Assembly: GCA_016291275.1 (NCBI GenBank)
Contig: JAEEWY010000091.1
Span: 1-6,109, forward strand
Direction: 5' to 3'
Source of the DNA: Methanobrevibacter sp.
GTDB lineage: Archaea; Methanobacteriota; Methanobacteria; Methanobacteriales; Methanobacteriaceae
Length of the DNA: 6,109 nucleotides
This document shows positions 5,435-6,109 of this stretch, in pieces; within the stretch, counting starts at the first letter, position 1; every line of letters begins with the position of its first letter. Below the pieces are notes generated by a model. It was not told where the DNA came from, made no database searches, and saw nothing but the letters and a program-made list of their open reading frames with translations. The position numbers were made by a program, and so were the translations under genes.

Positions 5435-6109
5435 GAAAATGCTATTTAGGAAAATGCTACGTGATTTCAAGGATCATAAGGCCCAATTTCTCTCTATTTT
5501 TTTAATGGCTCTTATAGGAGTCTTTGCATTTACAGGAATCAGCGGTGAAGCTGTAGGATTGGTAGAGGTATCAAGCAGCTATTATGAAGACACCAACCTT
5601 GCTGATGGCTGGATTTATGGAGAGGAAATCGCTGATGATGTGTTTTCCGATATAAAGTCCATGGATGAAATCAAGGATGCCCAAAGGGAGATGGTAGTCG
5701 ATACGGTTGCCAATTACTCTTCAGACCCTGACATCACTCTACATATTGTAGAGGGAAAGCAAAACATCTCTAAATTCTATCTTTTCAAAGGGCAAGACTT
5801 CAATCCAAATGATGAGGAAGGAATCTGGATTGACAAAAGGTTTGCAGATGGCCGTAATCTGGATATTGGAGATAAGATCACCTTAAAGTTCGAGGGAAAT
5901 AAAGTCTCTAAAACAGTTAGGGGCATAATGTATTCACCGGAATATGTCTATTATATACAAGAAGGCAGTTTGCTTCCAGACTTCTCTCAAGTGGGCTTTG
6001 CATACATGCCATCTAAAGGTGCTGATTTTGACATCGAGTACAATGCAATAGCTCTTGATGCATACGACGACTTGGATGAGAAGGATTTCAAGTCTGCATT
6101 GGAAGAGAA
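5433..6109 (+). CDS. FtsX-like ABC transporter permease, N-terminal part
   Basis: This frame is open from ATG 5433 to the window edge: 225 codons plus two bases, with the 3' end outside. After a short basic N-terminus (KMLFRKMLRDFKDHKAQF) comes one membrane segment at about residues 19-36. A long extracytoplasmic domain follows, with YYEDTNLADGWIYG near 53-66, HIVEGKQNISKFYLFKGQDF near 103-122, GIWIDKRFADGRNLDIGD near 130-147 and SPEYVYYIQEG near 168-178. This pattern fits the N-terminal core domain of large FtsX/MacB-type permeases, which usually run to about a thousand residues and carry further membrane segments at the C-terminus. It is the partner of the ATPase just upstream and is probably cotranscribed with it. 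ATG 5439 (M3) is an equally possible start. The family is clear; the substrate is not. Confidence 0.9.
   Translation, partial: MKMLFRKMLRDFKDHKAQFLSIFLMALIGVFAFTGISGEAVGLVEVSSSYYEDTNLADGWIYGEEIADDVFSDIKSMDEIKDAQREMVVDTVANYSSDPDITLHIVEGKQNISKFYLFKGQDFNPNDEEGIWIDKRFADGRNLDIGDKITLKFEGNKVSKTVRGIMYSPEYVYYIQEGSLLPDFSQVGFAYMPSKGADFDIEYNAIALDAYDDLDEKDFKSALEE

Noticed and set aside
5407..5436. Nine-codon frame ending in TGA that overlaps the permease ATG as ATGA
   Set aside because: It arises from the repeat unit, and the matching frame in unit 2 ends earlier because of one missing A. There is no good evidence of translation or coupling.

Overview
The window looks like a piece of a methanogenic archaeon of the order Methanobacteriales, most likely Methanobrevibacter or a close relative. 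This is inferred from AT-rich DNA with spacers of about 14% GC, archaeal TATA-like boxes, a Shine-Dalgarno sequence matching the archaeal 16S 3' end, AGA/AGG arginine codons, and gene families typical of these methanogens (an archaeal two-repeat MgtE transporter beside a TrkA_C protein, and a large FtsX-type permease). No rRNA or marker gene is present, so the genus is not proven.

Layout. (1) 6-485 (+): a small soluble protein with a very AT-rich acidic first half and a TrkA_C (RCK_C) ligand-binding domain in its second half. (2) 596-1936 (+): a membrane protein made of two MgtE-type repeats, a probable Mg2+ or other divalent-cation transporter. A perfect Shine-Dalgarno sequence fixes its start at a TTG codon. 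The two genes look like a sensor/transporter pair. (3) 1937-2029: a short convergent spacer with an inverted repeat and T-tracts on both strands. (4) 2030-4279 (-): a 749-residue membrane-anchored alkaline-phosphatase-superfamily enzyme. It has four N-terminal membrane segments of the Phage_holin_4_2 type, then a type I phosphodiesterase domain with the full metal-ligand set and a repeated charged helical insertion. (5) 4280-4604: a very AT-rich divergent promoter region. (6) 4605-5309 (+): an ABC-transporter ATPase of the MacB/LolD type. (7) 5292-5434: three tandem copies of a 47-48 bp unit that begins in the last codons of the ATPase gene and ends in the start codon of the next gene. (8) 5433-6109 (+): the N-terminal 225 codons of the partner FtsX-like permease, cut by the window edge.

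The ATPase and permease should form one exporter or membrane-remodelling complex. The TrkA_C protein probably gates or regulates the neighbouring cation transporter. The phosphodiesterase stands alone, convergent to the transporter and divergent from the ABC operon, and its substrate cannot be read from sequence. No mobile element, CRISPR array, tRNA or rRNA was seen. The points most worth a second look are the tandem repeat that separates the ABC genes, the periodic insertion in the phosphodiesterase, and the composition break inside the first gene.
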